Assembly: GCA_964463165.1 (NCBI GenBank)
Contig: CAYXBK010000018.1
Location: 1-64,000, forward strand
Origin: UBA7236 sp964463165
GTDB lineage: Bacteria; Bacteroidota; Bacteroidia; Chitinophagales; BACL12
Reading direction: 5' to 3'
Length of the DNA: 64,000 nt
Shown: piece after piece, positions 9,554-18,903 of the stretch
Numbering within the stretch: position 1 is the first letter of the stretch
Layout: each line of letters begins with the position of its first letter
Notes under the pieces: model-generated
What the model was told of the DNA's origin: nothing
The model's database searches: none
What the model saw: only the letters and a program-made list of their open reading frames with translations
Position numbers and translations under genes: made by a program

Positions 9554-10327
9554 ATGAAATTGATTTCATTATTTTTCCTCCTGTTTTTTGCTATTACAAT
9601 TACTTATTCCCAAACAATCAATTGCTCTCTCAATAAATTAAATTCACTCGATTTCTTTTTTGGTGGTGCGGGTGATGAAAAAATTATCTGGCCCGACAGC
9701 ACAATTGCCGAAATTGAAAATTCACTGTCTGATTCAATTGAGGAAAATGTTGCCGTTCAGTTTCTGCCGCTTGCCATGCTGGAAATGCAAACGTATTTTG
9801 AAGAAGGAATTCAGCAGACGGAATTTTACAGGATCATCCGCTATTCAAAATTATTTGCAGCCGCATTAAAAGACAGCTCGTGGATCATAACGATCAACGA
9901 TTTTTGTGGTGGCACCAATCATATGATCAGCCGGTTTAATGCATGGTATAGTAATGATTCGGTGATGACAAAGTTGCTTTATACAAACGACCGAGGGCCG
10001 TATTTTGGAAATACATTGCAGGCAATCAGTTTGGATGATGCCGATATTCGCGACAGTATCCGGATAGCGGAAAGCGAAAAGGAATTATTCTTCGGCCTGT
10101 CGGATGATAAATATGTTGTCTTCACCAAAAATGAAAACAATGCAATTGAAAACATCTATACATTGCTTGGCGACTATCACGATGATGATGTGATCTCATT
10201 ATTTGCAGAAGTTAAATGTGTGCCGATAAAAGATTTCGGCTATTCGGTTTTACTATTTACGTCTGACGGAGCATGCCGCCTGTATCTCGATAAAAACGGA
10301 AAATTGCGCTTTTATTATTTCATTTAA
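9554..10327 (+). CDS. Hypothetical secreted protein
   Basis: The 257-residue protein has a Sec signal (MKLISLFFLLFFAITITYSQ), with cleavage expected after SQ. The mature part has two Cys (in NCSLN and FCGG), no transmembrane segment and no sorting domain. I recognise no family. It is the first of a close run of four genes ending at 12236, with 12 bp to the DUF486 gene, so it is probably the first gene of an operon. It is predicted to be periplasmic. Confidence 0.65.
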   Translation: MKLISLFFLLFFAITITYSQTINCSLNKLNSLDFFFGGAGDEKIIWPDSTIAEIENSLSDSIEENVAVQFLPLAMLEMQTYFEEGIQQTEFYRIIRYSKLFAAALKDSSWIITINDFCGGTNHMISRFNAWYSNDSVMTKLLYTNDRGPYFGNTLQAISLDDADIRDSIRIAESEKELFFGLSDDKYVVFTKNENNAIENIYTLLGDYHDDDVISLFAEVKCVPIKDFGYSVLLFTSDGACRLYLDKNGKLRFYYFI

Positions 10328-10339
10328 AACCACACTGAA

Positions 10340-10708
10340 ATGAAACAATTCAACACCGTTGTCCTGTTGATTTTTTCAAATATATTTATGACACTTGCCT
10401 GGTATGGGCATCTGCAATTTAAAAAACTGGGATGGTTTCAAAACAGCGGATTGTTCATTATTATTTTACTGAGCTGGGGCATGGCATTTTTTGAATATTG
10501 TTTTCAGGTACCCGCCAACCGGATCGGCAGTACGGAATACGGCGGGCCATTCAGTTTATTCCAGTTGAAGATCGTGCAGGAAGTAATTACCCTGATCGTT
10601 TTTACATTAATGGCGATATTTGTATTTAAAACCGATACCTTCAGATGGAATTATGCGGTGGGGTTTTTATTTATGATCCTTGCCGTATATTTTGTTTTTA
10701 AAAAATAA
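10340..10708 (+). CDS. DUF486 family small membrane protein (DMT-like)
   Basis: The 122-residue protein has four hydrophobic segments (about 5-22, 32-50, 72-92, 100-120). It carries the signature of the DUF486/DMT-like family: FMTLAWYGHL in the first helix and WGMAFFEYCFQVPANRIG around the second. These are inner-membrane proteins of unestablished function related in size and topology to small multidrug transporters. Its stop overlaps the first possible start of the next gene by one base (TAATG), which supports translational coupling. Confidence 0.88.
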   Translation: MKQFNTVVLLIFSNIFMTLAWYGHLQFKKLGWFQNSGLFIIILLSWGMAFFEYCFQVPANRIGSTEYGGPFSLFQLKIVQEVITLIVFTLMAIFVFKTDTFRWNYAVGFLFMILAVYFVFKK

Positions 10709-10722
10709 TGCGGTACTGCTTT

Positions 10723-11247
10723 ATGAAAACATTTTTCCTGCTTTTAATTTTCTTCTTTTCTAAAACGTGTTTTGCGCAGGATAATTTTTATATCGCTCCT
10801 GCCCTCTCGATGGGATATACTTTTGCAGGTGGTTTTAATATCGGGTTTGATATTGATTTCGGTATCTGGCAGGATAGCCTTGGGCCTGAGCGGGAATTGA
10901 ATACCGGCTTTTCATATTCGATGGATTGGGCGATGGTATATTATGATCATTTTCACAGGATCAGTTCAGTTAATTTTTTTATGGCAACGGATTATTATGA
11001 TGCAAAAATCGGTTTCGGAAAAGTAGTCGATCCGCATGGATATAATAAAGTAAACAAGTGCCGGACTTATGGTATAAATACAGATATCAGTTTTACTGAC
11101 AATCAAATATATTTTCCATGGATCGGCCTGCATTTGTTTTTATATAACTGGAACAACTGGTACGGATTTAATTATCCCTATGCAACTCCTTATCTGAAAT
11201 ATAAATACGACCTGATGCAAACCTCAGGCATTAAAAATTTTAAATAA
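10723..11247 (+). CDS. Hypothetical exported protein
   Basis: I prefer the ATG at 10723 (174 residues) because it begins a clean Sec signal, MKTFFLLLIFFFSKTCFAQ. An ATG at 10708, overlapping the preceding stop, adds five residues and cannot be excluded. The mature chain is rich in aromatic residues and Gly with alternating strands, as in a small outer-membrane or surface beta protein, but no barrel family is recognised. It lies in the 9554-12236 run between the DUF486 and DUF2167 genes. Confidence 0.6.
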   Translation: MKTFFLLLIFFFSKTCFAQDNFYIAPALSMGYTFAGGFNIGFDIDFGIWQDSLGPERELNTGFSYSMDWAMVYYDHFHRISSVNFFMATDYYDAKIGFGKVVDPHGYNKVNKCRTYGINTDISFTDNQIYFPWIGLHLFLYNWNNWYGFNYPYATPYLKYKYDLMQTSGIKNFK

Positions 11248-11291
11248 TATATCTTTATAGAATGGTATGCATGCCCTATAACAAATCACTT

Positions 11292-12236
11292 ATGAAAACA
11301 TTTGTCTGTCTGTTTTCCATATGCCTCTGCAGTTTACTGTTGAAAGCAGATGTTCCCAATTTCACTGCAGAAACCGATTCAACAGAGATCATGGCATTTA
11401 TCGATTCCATGACGGCCTTTTATGATTCGATTGAAAATTCAATTCAGTATCAGAGGGGTGAAATTCCGATCATCGACGGGCAGGGCACATTAAATATCCC
11501 GGACGGATTTAAATATGTTGGACAGGAGCAATCGCATTATATCATGACCGAATTATATGGAAATCCTGCCGACCCTACCATGATCGGCATATTAATGCCT
11601 GAAGAAATGGGCATTACTTACGGTGAGGGATATATTTTCGTTTTATATTACGATGCGATGGGTTATGTAAAAGATGATGATGCACAGGAAATTGATTATG
11701 AAGAATTATTGGATCAGATGCGGGAAGATGCGACCGAAGAAAATAAAGAACGGATCAGCAACGGCATGGAAACATATAAAATAATCGGTTGGGCGGAAAA
11801 ACCTTATTATGATTCCAATAAAAAAGTATTGCATTGGGCGAAAGAAATAAAATTCGAAAGTGATACTGCAGTAAACACATTGAATTATAATATTTTAATT
11901 CTCGGCAGAAAAGGTGTGATCACCATGAATGCAATTTCAACAATGGCAGAATTTCAGGAGGTGGAGGCACAGAAACAAAATATCATCGGCATGTTTGCAT
12001 TTAATGAGGGATATCAGTACGATGATTTCGATTCGAAAACAGATGATGTGGCGGCATGGACGATCGGCGGATTGGTTGCCGGGCAAATACTTGCGAAAGT
12101 TGGATTTTTTGCAATCATTTTGAAATATATCAAGATCATCGGCATCGGAATTGCCGCGGCAGGCGCTGCAGTTTGGAGATGGATTGCAGGTAGAAAAAAG
12201 AAGAAGGAAGAGGGCTTTAATTCTCCGGAAGTTTAA
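11292..12236 (+). CDS. DUF2167 domain-containing membrane protein
   Basis: I chose the ATG at 11292 (314 residues) as it starts the Sec signal MKTFVCLFSICLCSLLLKA. The body matches the DUF2167 family as I know it: a GQGTLNIPDGFKYV block near residue 70, the MPEEMGITYGEGYIF segment, GWAEKPYYD, and a C-terminal hydrophobic hairpin ending in a basic RKKKKE tail (about 250-305). Members are exported proteins anchored at the C-terminus. The biochemical role is unknown. It is the last gene of the run that begins at 9554. Confidence 0.85.
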   Translation: MKTFVCLFSICLCSLLLKADVPNFTAETDSTEIMAFIDSMTAFYDSIENSIQYQRGEIPIIDGQGTLNIPDGFKYVGQEQSHYIMTELYGNPADPTMIGILMPEEMGITYGEGYIFVLYYDAMGYVKDDDAQEIDYEELLDQMREDATEENKERISNGMETYKIIGWAEKPYYDSNKKVLHWAKEIKFESDTAVNTLNYNILILGRKGVITMNAISTMAEFQEVEAQKQNIIGMFAFNEGYQYDDFDSKTDDVAAWTIGGLVAGQILAKVGFFAIILKYIKIIGIGIAAAGAAVWRWIAGRKKKKEEGFNSPEV

Positions 12237-12325
12237 TCTTTCTTTACAAATCCATGATTATTTCCTGACAATTTCATTACACCGTTTTTTACATATGTGC
12301 GTTTAAATAATGAAAACGACACATT

Positions 12326-14176
12326 ATGAAAACGATCATCCTTATACTGCTTTGCTGTATCTCAGCAAATGCATTCTCTCAAATTTCAATTTCAGGAAAT
12401 GTATATGATGAAAATTCAGAGGCATTGCCTTTTGTGAATGTATGGATTGTAAATTCCTCATGCGGAACTCCTACTGATATCAATGGATATTTTAAAATTC
12501 AATCTCCTGAAAGTAAATCAGGTGATACGGTAATTTTATTATTTACATCTGTGGGCTATGACTCAACAATCATTAAAGTGAAAGCAGCCGGTACTGAGGT
12601 TAGTAATTTGGCTGTTGTAATGGGCACATCATATATACTGTTAGAATCGGTCGTGGTTAAAAGTGAGATGCCTGAATTCCGTGTTGTGCAATCTGTATCA
12701 GGTGTTGTTGCAGCAAGTGTATCCGACCAATCAAGCAAAAAAAATAAAAACACTTACGCATATGCAGAAACTATTTCTTCAAATGAATCCTACAAAGGCA
12801 ATCCTGAAAATAAATTTAAAAGCTCGAAAGAAGAGCCGCTTACCACTTTGTCGATTGATGTAGACAATGCTTCTTATACCAATATCCGCCGCATGATCAA
12901 TACAGGTCAGACACCACCTGCAGATGCAGTTCGTGTGGAAGAAATGATTAATTATTTTAATTATAATTATCCGCAGCCAACAGATGAAAAACCATTTACC
13001 GTTTATACCGAATATTCCGAATGTCCGTGGAATCCGGAACATAAATTATTGCATGTCGGCATTCAGGGAAAGAAAATTGCAACAGAAAATCTGCCCAAAG
13101 CAAATCTCGTTTTTTTAATTGATGTGTCGGGTTCAATGGCCGATCAGAATAAATTACCACTTGTAAAATCATCTCTCAAATTACTGGTTGACAATTTACG
13201 TGAGGAAGACCGGGTTGCAATTGTGGTGTATGCCGGCAATGCAGGCGAAGTATTAAGTTCAACAAATAATAAAGAGAAAATTATGGATGCGATTAATCGA
13301 CTTGAATCCGGGGGTTCAACAGCAGGAGGTGCCGGGATCGAACTCGCTTATAAAATTGCAGAAAAAAATTTGATAAAGAATGGAAATAACAGGGTAATAC
13401 TTTGCACAGATGGCGATTTTAATGTGGGCATTTCTTCCGAAACTGATCTGGAAAAATTAATTGAGGGAAAACGTGAACTTGGTATATTTCTCACATGCCT
13501 CGGTTATGGAATGGGAAATTATAAGGATTCAAAACTTGAAATACTTGCTGATAAAGGAAACGGTAATTACGGCTATATCGATAATTTACAGGAAGCGAAT
13601 AAAATGCTGGTAACAGGTTTAGGCGGAACTTTATATACAATTGCAAAAGATGTGAAAATTCAGATTGAATTTAATCCTTCAGAAGTAATTGCTTATCGGT
13701 TGATCGGTTATGAGAACAGGTTACTAAATACGGAAGATTTTACGGATGATAAAAAAGACGCCGGCGAATTAGGGGCGGGACAAACGGTTACAACCATTTA
13801 TGAAATTATACCTGTTGGCGTGGAAGATAAATTCACCAAAAATCTACCTAAACTAAAATATCAGAAAAATGAATTAACGGCTGATGCGGATAATAAGGAA
13901 ATTGCAACAGTAAAATTCAGATATAAAAAACCGGATGAAAAAGAAAGCATTGAACTTGTTTTTCCGATTGCAGATAATGCAGTATTACTTTCAGATGCAT
14001 CTGAAATGTACCGTTTCTCCGCAGCCGTTGCTTTATTCGGCATGCTGCTCGAAAAATCAGAGTTTACCGGGACAGGAAATTTTGAAATGGTGATCGAGCT
14101 TGCTCAAAATGCAAAAACAAATGATGTGGATGGATACAAAGCAGAATTTGTGAGGCTTGCGCAGGTTGTGAAATAG
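12326..14176 (+). CDS. YfbK-like von Willebrand factor A protein with CarboxypepD_reg N-terminus
   Basis: The 616-residue exported protein has a Sec signal (MKTIILILLCCISANAFSQ). A carboxypeptidase-regulatory-like beta domain (about 21-100) is followed by a linker to 160. The vWF_A N-terminal module (about 165-255, starting LSIDVDNASYTNIRRMI) precedes a VWA domain with an intact MIDAS, DVSGS at 266-270. A DUF3520-type C-terminal domain (about 435-610) ends the protein. The last three modules in this order are the YfbK architecture; the N-terminal beta domain is the common Bacteroidota addition. It probably binds a protein ligand through a metal ion in the periplasm. The partner is unknown. 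It appears monocistronic. Confidence 0.88.
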   Translation: MKTIILILLCCISANAFSQISISGNVYDENSEALPFVNVWIVNSSCGTPTDINGYFKIQSPESKSGDTVILLFTSVGYDSTIIKVKAAGTEVSNLAVVMGTSYILLESVVVKSEMPEFRVVQSVSGVVAASVSDQSSKKNKNTYAYAETISSNESYKGNPENKFKSSKEEPLTTLSIDVDNASYTNIRRMINTGQTPPADAVRVEEMINYFNYNYPQPTDEKPFTVYTEYSECPWNPEHKLLHVGIQGKKIATENLPKANLVFLIDVSGSMADQNKLPLVKSSLKLLVDNLREEDRVAIVVYAGNAGEVLSSTNNKEKIMDAINRLESGGSTAGGAGIELAYKIAEKNLIKNGNNRVILCTDGDFNVGISSETDLEKLIEGKRELGIFLTCLGYGMGNYKDSKLEILADKGNGNYGYIDNLQEANKMLVTGLGGTLYTIAKDVKIQIEFNPSEVIAYRLIGYENRLLNTEDFTDDKKDAGELGAGQTVTTIYEIIPVGVEDKFTKNLPKLKYQKNELTADADNKEIATVKFRYKKPDEKESIELVFPIADNAVLLSDASEMYRFSAAVALFGMLLEKSEFTGTGNFEMVIELAQNAKTNDVDGYKAEFVRLAQVVK

Positions 14177-14185
14177 AGGGATAGG

Positions 14186-14206
14186 GTGCTGGGCGCTGGC
14201 TGCTGG
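14186..14206. repeat. Heptamer tandem repeat, three units
   Basis: Three consecutive 7-mers, GTGCTGG, GCGCTGG and CTGCTGG, follow the stop of the VWA gene. This is one of several intergenic heptamer tracts in the window, each with a different core. Confidence 0.5.
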
Positions 14207-14281
14207 CAACTTCAACTATATGGTTACAACTGCCTGGCTATTGCCTGAATGAAATAAATAGTTTATTTTTCAAAAAAAACG

Positions 14282-15526
14282 ATGAAATCATTCCTCCTGA
14301 TTTTCACCCTTGCAATCACCACAAATATTTTCAGTCAGACACATTATGCGAAAACATCCGTTTATTTTGAAACTGATAAATATGTCCTGGAAGAAAACTA
14401 TAAATTGAAGATCGACAGTTTTCTTTCAACACTTCAAGAATACGATCTTAAAAAAATAATATTAAAAGGAAATACAGACAGTGATGCCGACAGTATCTAC
14501 AATATTCAATTGTCGAAAAACAGGGCCGAATCAGTTAAATCTTATCTCACGGCACATCATATTGAAAGCAATATCATCGAATACAAATATTACGGTGAGA
14601 ATAAACCCATTGCAGGCAATTCAACTGAGTCGGGAAAACAATTAAACCGCAGAGTTGAAATTATTGTCGTTTATGATTTAAGGCCTGAAATAATTACAGA
14701 AAATAAACAGGAAGAAGAAAAAGAAAAAATTGCAATTGAAAAATGTAAAGGAGATACAACATTTACATTGGAGGGCGGAAGCATTATTACGATGGATAAA
14801 TGTGAATATCTGAAAAAGAAAAAATGCATTGTATTGGATGAGATGGTGACTTTTGATCAGATTGTTGCTTCGGGAATGACGACAAACGACTCAAGAGGTA
14901 ATACAATGGTTTCTACAGGCATGTTTGCATTATATCTGAAAGACAGTTGCGGTAAATGTCTTGATATGGAAATAACAGTCAGAATTCCGTTGACCGCAAC
15001 CTGCCCGTATTCATTCATGAAACTATGGACCATCGGCCCGGATGGAAACTGGTCTAATCCTCAACCGGTGAATGAAGTTACCGTGAATGGCAAAAATTAT
15101 ATCGAATTGAAAATGCGTTGCAACGGTGAAAAAATAAACGGCGATTGCTTAACGCTTGATGCATGTTCATGCTGGCAATATGAATCTCCACTTGCTGATA
15201 TCGGTGAATTTGAAATTAAAGCTTTCGGCGATTTTAAAATAAATGAAATCAGGGTGGTGTTTGATAAACCGATTTCGGCGGACGGTGAAATAAATGAGAA
15301 AGGAAAAAAATCTTTTAAAATAAATGCAATGCCGCATTCGGGCGCTCCGATTGTAAATATTACGGCAAAAAAATCCGATGGCACATTAATGATCATGTTC
15401 AGTAAACCACTTTCGGAATTGCAGCATACGGCAACAGTAGCCGGAAATAATTTATTTTCAACTTATTATATTACTGAACAGGATTTTGATATTGTTTCGG
15501 AGCGTGATTATAATTACCGGTTTTGA
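14282..15526 (+). CDS. OmpA-domain outer-membrane or periplasmic protein
   Basis: The 414-residue protein has a Sec signal (MKSFLLIFTLAITTNIFSQ). An OmpA-like peptidoglycan-binding domain (about 20-130) is recognisable from SVYFETDKYVLEENY, then GNTDSDADSIYNIQLSKNRAESVKSYL, then GKQLNRRVEIIV. The usual Asp and Arg that contact diaminopimelate appear in those last two blocks. A charged linker (about 135-150) leads to a C-terminal Cys-containing beta region of about 260 residues that I do not recognise. The order, OmpA first and unknown domain last, is the reverse of most OmpA proteins. It probably tethers the C-terminal part to the cell wall. Confidence 0.8.
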   Translation: MKSFLLIFTLAITTNIFSQTHYAKTSVYFETDKYVLEENYKLKIDSFLSTLQEYDLKKIILKGNTDSDADSIYNIQLSKNRAESVKSYLTAHHIESNIIEYKYYGENKPIAGNSTESGKQLNRRVEIIVVYDLRPEIITENKQEEEKEKIAIEKCKGDTTFTLEGGSIITMDKCEYLKKKKCIVLDEMVTFDQIVASGMTTNDSRGNTMVSTGMFALYLKDSCGKCLDMEITVRIPLTATCPYSFMKLWTIGPDGNWSNPQPVNEVTVNGKNYIELKMRCNGEKINGDCLTLDACSCWQYESPLADIGEFEIKAFGDFKINEIRVVFDKPISADGEINEKGKKSFKINAMPHSGAPIVNITAKKSDGTLMIMFSKPLSELQHTATVAGNNLFSTYYITEQDFDIVSERDYNYRF

Positions 15527-15539
15527 TTTTCGTTAATGT

Positions 15540-15607
15540 TGCCACGAATGCACGAATAAAACGCATACAATAGCAGCATCCTATTTAACATTCGTGTATT
15601 CGTGGCA
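15540..15607. terminator. 18-bp inverted repeat between convergent genes
   Basis: The arms at 15540-15557 and 15590-15607 (TGCCACGAATGCACGAAT against ATTCGTGTATTCGTGGCA) pair with a single G-T mismatch. The element sits between the OmpA-domain gene and recX, which converge, so it could end both transcripts. The gccacgaatgcacgaat word is of a dispersed palindrome type. Confidence 0.6.
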
Positions 15608-15645
15608 AATCATTTTTCATTCAAACTTTTGTAACAACCCAATTC

Positions 15646-16098
15646 TCATACTTGCATTCCAATGGCTTTCCAGACAAGATCCGATTCAAAGCCGCGGGAT
15701 ATTAAATATCGGCCGGTTTTTGTTTTTGTTTCAAACAAATTCGTGCTCTTGTATTTTTTGAGTGTTGCGGCAGTTAATTGATTTAATGTTTTTATATAAT
15801 CATCTTCATCAATTTCAGCCATTCCTTTACGAATACAATAATCAGAAATTTTGCGCTGCTTCAATTCATTCATGATCTTTAACCTCCCCCATTTTTTCAT
15901 GCGGAATTTTCCGCCGGCATAAGCTTTGGCAAACCTTTCTTCATTCAGAAAATCATCTTCAATTAATTTATTGATCACTTCTTCCAATTCATTGCCGTAA
16001 ACTTTTAAGGAAAGTAATTTTGTGCGCACTTCTTCGTGACAGCGTTCCTGGTAAGCACAATAATGACGGAGTTTATTGAGGATATAGTCGGAAGGCAT
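15646..16098 (-). CDS. recX: Regulatory protein RecX
   Basis: RecX binds RecA and modulates filament growth. The 150-residue protein has the all-helical RecX repeat pattern: an N-terminal YCAYQERCHEEVRTKL block, then a central LIEDDFLNEERFAKAYAGGKFRMKKWGRLKIMNELKQRKIS block, the family signature, then the C-terminal TGRYLISRGFESDLVWKAI. Length is normal. It has no recA neighbour here. Upstream at 16107-16163 there is an octamer repeat tract. The product is cytoplasmic. Confidence 0.92.
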   Translation of the reverse strand: MPSDYILNKLRHYCAYQERCHEEVRTKLLSLKVYGNELEEVINKLIEDDFLNEERFAKAYAGGKFRMKKWGRLKIMNELKQRKISDYCIRKGMAEIDEDDYIKTLNQLTAATLKKYKSTNLFETKTKTGRYLISRGFESDLVWKAIGMQV

Positions 16099-16106
16099 AG
16101 TGCAAA

Positions 16107-16163
16107 TTTACCAATGAATCAATGTACCAATATACCAATATATCAATGTGCAAATGCGCCGAT
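16107..16163. repeat. Octamer tandem repeat upstream of recX
   Basis: Seven consecutive 8-mers follow a loose NNACCAAT pattern (TTACCAAT, GAATCAAT, GTACCAAT, ATACCAAT, ATATCAAT, GTGCAAAT, GCGCCGAT). The tract fills the gap between recX and the beta-helix lipoprotein gene. Period eight differs from the period-seven tracts elsewhere. Confidence 0.6.
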
Positions 16164-16170
16164 TAATGTC

Positions 16171-17619
16171 TTATTCCTGACGTTCTAAAGCACCTATGTC
16201 CGACGCAACACCAAACGGCCGTGAATTGCCGATCACATCATTTTCAATACCGGGAATTTCAATTGCAGCATCGATAGCAGGTGAACTTTCAATCGGTGTA
16301 TAATTTCTTTCGTTGATATTTTCAAATTGCGGATCGGAATTGAAAATACAATCCGTCGCATTCAACAGGTCCTGCTGGATGTCGGTACGGATCAGGCAAT
16401 TCGTAAAATTAAAATTAAATACAGTGGGCGTCAATGACGTATCAATTACAAGTTCATTCCCCTCAGGCAAACTGCCGTATAAAATACAATTTGTAAAGTT
16501 TGCATTGGTAAGATCTGCCTGCGCAATTAATTCCGTTGAAAAAGCATAATAATCAAGAAAACCAACTGTAGCCGATTGATGTGTAAGAAATTCCGAACTG
16601 TAATTTGCAAATGTGCAGAAAGTAAAATTATAATCTCCACCTAAAAATAAAGCGAGATTTGATAAACCGATATTATAAACCAACAAATTGGTTGCTGTTA
16701 TTTTACTGTTGAGCGAAAATATTCCGTTATTCTGACAATCATAGATCATCGAATTCGAAATTGTTAATTCCGGCCTTTCGATCAAATAATCGGGAACATC
16801 TTCTGCAGTAAATTCATCATCGAGCTTTCCTCCCAGAGATATGCCGTCGATTGAATTAAAAATATGCGTGTAGTTTATATCACTTCCTGTACTGTTGCGC
16901 AAAATATAAATTCCATTCCACTGACCCGGAATATCTTTATAATAATCTTCCAGTCTGTCGCCCTGAATTGTAACAATGCTGTCTGCTTCTCCATTAGTTA
17001 CAAATGCACCCTGCGCAATTATGCTTGAATATGCATGGACATAAATATTTACACCTTTGTCAATTGTGAGTGTGCAACCTGTATCCACATAAACATAACC
17101 GTAAATTACATGCGGCAGATCATCCTGCCAGAATTCATCGCAAACAATTTCACCATAATGAAAATGTGCATTTTGACCCCATGCTACAAGTTTTACATCC
17201 TGCACATTTCCGTTTGTTTGAAATACAATCGAATCTTCAATTACATATGGCAATGCAAGCGCATTCGGATCAACAGTCACCTCAATGAAAATATAGAGAC
17301 TATCGTTTGGCGGAATTTCAATATCGTGAAATTCGGTTCCCGGATCTCCATCCACATTCATTCTGAAATTGGATGATTCACCACCTGCAAGTGTAATCGA
17401 TGAGACAAGCATGGTGCTGTTGTAATTATTGAAAATCTTCAGAGGTAATGTAATTGACCCCACAGTTGTAAAAACCGTATCAAACTGCACGGTATCTTCA
17501 CTAAACGCAAGTTTTGCATCCGCATCTGAATTTATGATTTCCCGCCTGCAGCTTTGTGAAAAAATAAAAATGAAACTTAAAACGGAAAGAAATAAAATAC
17601 GCAGTCGGTTCAGCAGCAT
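16171..17619 (-). CDS. Parallel beta-helix lipoprotein, choice-of-anchor Q type
   Basis: The 482-residue protein begins with a lipoprotein signal ending FSQSC (Cys about 23). Residues about 35-150 look like an Ig-like or abnormal-spindle-type beta domain (FDTVFTTVGSITLPLKIFN). Residues about 165-440 show the short repeating strands of a right-handed parallel beta-helix (ISNSMIYDCQNNGIFSL, FTFCTFANYS, FTNCILYG, FTNCLIRTD, TDCIFNSDP). It closes with the choice-of-anchor Q motif: SPAIDAA, then GNSRPFG, then SDIGALE. Such proteins are surface or periplasmic and often bind or cleave polysaccharide, but no catalytic residues are identifiable. It is a single gene, divergent from the hydrolase lipoprotein. 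Confidence 0.85.
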   Translation of the reverse strand: MLLNRLRILFLSVLSFIFIFSQSCRREIINSDADAKLAFSEDTVQFDTVFTTVGSITLPLKIFNNYNSTMLVSSITLAGGESSNFRMNVDGDPGTEFHDIEIPPNDSLYIFIEVTVDPNALALPYVIEDSIVFQTNGNVQDVKLVAWGQNAHFHYGEIVCDEFWQDDLPHVIYGYVYVDTGCTLTIDKGVNIYVHAYSSIIAQGAFVTNGEADSIVTIQGDRLEDYYKDIPGQWNGIYILRNSTGSDINYTHIFNSIDGISLGGKLDDEFTAEDVPDYLIERPELTISNSMIYDCQNNGIFSLNSKITATNLLVYNIGLSNLALFLGGDYNFTFCTFANYSSEFLTHQSATVGFLDYYAFSTELIAQADLTNANFTNCILYGSLPEGNELVIDTSLTPTVFNFNFTNCLIRTDIQQDLLNATDCIFNSDPQFENINERNYTPIESSPAIDAAIEIPGIENDVIGNSRPFGVASDIGALERQE

Positions 17620-17755
17620 GCAGGAGTTTGAAATGAGTAACGCAAATAGTTGTTTGATTCTTGCCTCAAAATTAGAAAAAGTTTTACAGGGTTCATTTGC
17701 TAAAAATCACAGGCAGTGGCAACTTCATTTTATCTTCGCATCAAATTGAAAATCT

Positions 17756-18556
17756 ATGAAGAAGGCATTCTCCATTTTATCGATCACAATACTGGCGCTC
17801 GCATTTACATCGTGCAAGGGCGGCAAAAAAGATAAAAATGAATTGAAAGATATTCCCGAGCTGAAACCGGTAACTGTTGCCGGTATGCAGCAGGATACCG
17901 TTGAGTTCCCTTCCGGCGACGGTTTGATGATGACTGCGGTAGTCTATGAAATTGACTCCACGTCCCCCGTTGTGGTGATGTGTCACCAGGCACGAATGAG
18001 TAATTATGAATATGCCGAGATCGCTCCGAAACTCAACCAGATGGGATTTAATTGCATCGCACTGGATCTGCGCACCGGTGGTACAATGGACACACATGAG
18101 AATATCACTTTTAACCATGCTAAAGAAAAAAATCTCCCTACTGAATACCTCGATGCAGAGCAGGATATTCTTGCAGGGATCAATTATGCGTACGACAAAT
18201 GGCATCAGCCGGTGATTCTCTGGGGAAGCTCTTACAGTGCGGGTTTATGTTTGAAGATCGGAACCACAAATGATAAAGTAAGAGAGATCATTGCATACAG
18301 CCCGGGAGAATATTATGAAGGTAAAATGTCGTTGAAAGAATCCATCAAAGGCCTCAATAAGCCAACATATATTACTTCAACAGAGAAAGAAGCTGCATCA
18401 ATTGAAAAAATTATTTCCGACGTGCCGGAAGGTGTCGTAACACAATATTTTCCCGATATGAAAGGAACCCATGGTTCGAAAGCGCTCTGGAGCACTGATC
18501 AGTCGAGTGCGGCTTATTGGGAATCGATTACTGAGTGGCTGGGAATGCATAAATAG
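17756..18556 (+). CDS. Lipoprotein alpha/beta hydrolase
   Basis: The 266-residue protein has a lipobox ending FTSC (Cys about 20). The fold is alpha/beta hydrolase, of the dienelactone-hydrolase-like kind. A strand leads to VVVMCHQARMSNYEYAEIAPKL (oxyanion region), then CIALDLRTGG. The nucleophile elbow GSSYSAG has Ser161 as the likely nucleophile. A late acid and a His in KGTHGSKAL (about 243) could complete the triad. The substrate is unknown. The upstream gap contains TATCTTCG at 17731-17738, close to the Bacteroidota -7 element, without a clear -33. The stop codon runs directly into a heptamer tract. Confidence 0.82.
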   Translation: MKKAFSILSITILALAFTSCKGGKKDKNELKDIPELKPVTVAGMQQDTVEFPSGDGLMMTAVVYEIDSTSPVVVMCHQARMSNYEYAEIAPKLNQMGFNCIALDLRTGGTMDTHENITFNHAKEKNLPTEYLDAEQDILAGINYAYDKWHQPVILWGSSYSAGLCLKIGTTNDKVREIIAYSPGEYYEGKMSLKESIKGLNKPTYITSTEKEAASIEKIISDVPEGVVTQYFPDMKGTHGSKALWSTDQSSAAYWESITEWLGMHK

Positions 18557-18789
18557 TCGGCAGTCCTCGGTCTGCAGTCCACGGTCTGCAGTCTCACTCA
18601 TCAGATCTTTATCGTTTTTTCCGCTGGCGCAGGTAGCACTCTCCAGCTGGCAGTCCTCAACCAAACACCGATGTCGCACGATATAATTCATTTATAAAAA
18701 TAAAGCTTTCGGTTTTGTATGGTAAATAGAGAACCGGGAACCGATGAGTGAGACTGAAGACTGCCAACTGTAGACTGAGGACTTGTCTT
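18556..18789. repeat. Inverted repeat with heptamer-patterned arms
   Basis: The left arm (18562-18602) and right arm (18743-18783) are imperfect inverted repeats of about 41 bp, perfect over the inner 13 bp (AGTCTCACTCATC). Both arms are themselves heptamer tandem repeats: GTCnnnn on the left and GACTGnn on the right. About 140 bp of unassigned sequence lies between them. The layout resembles a small non-coding mobile element or a cruciform-forming region. The 18557-18903 gap shows no gene. Confidence 0.65.
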
Positions 18790-18903
18790 TCATCTCCAAA
18801 ATCTACCCACTTACCGAATGTTTTCCCCCGTTCGAATGTATTCAACCATTATCCCGGTTTCAATTAAAATAATTTTATACCTCCTTTCGTCAATTGTGTT
18901 TGT

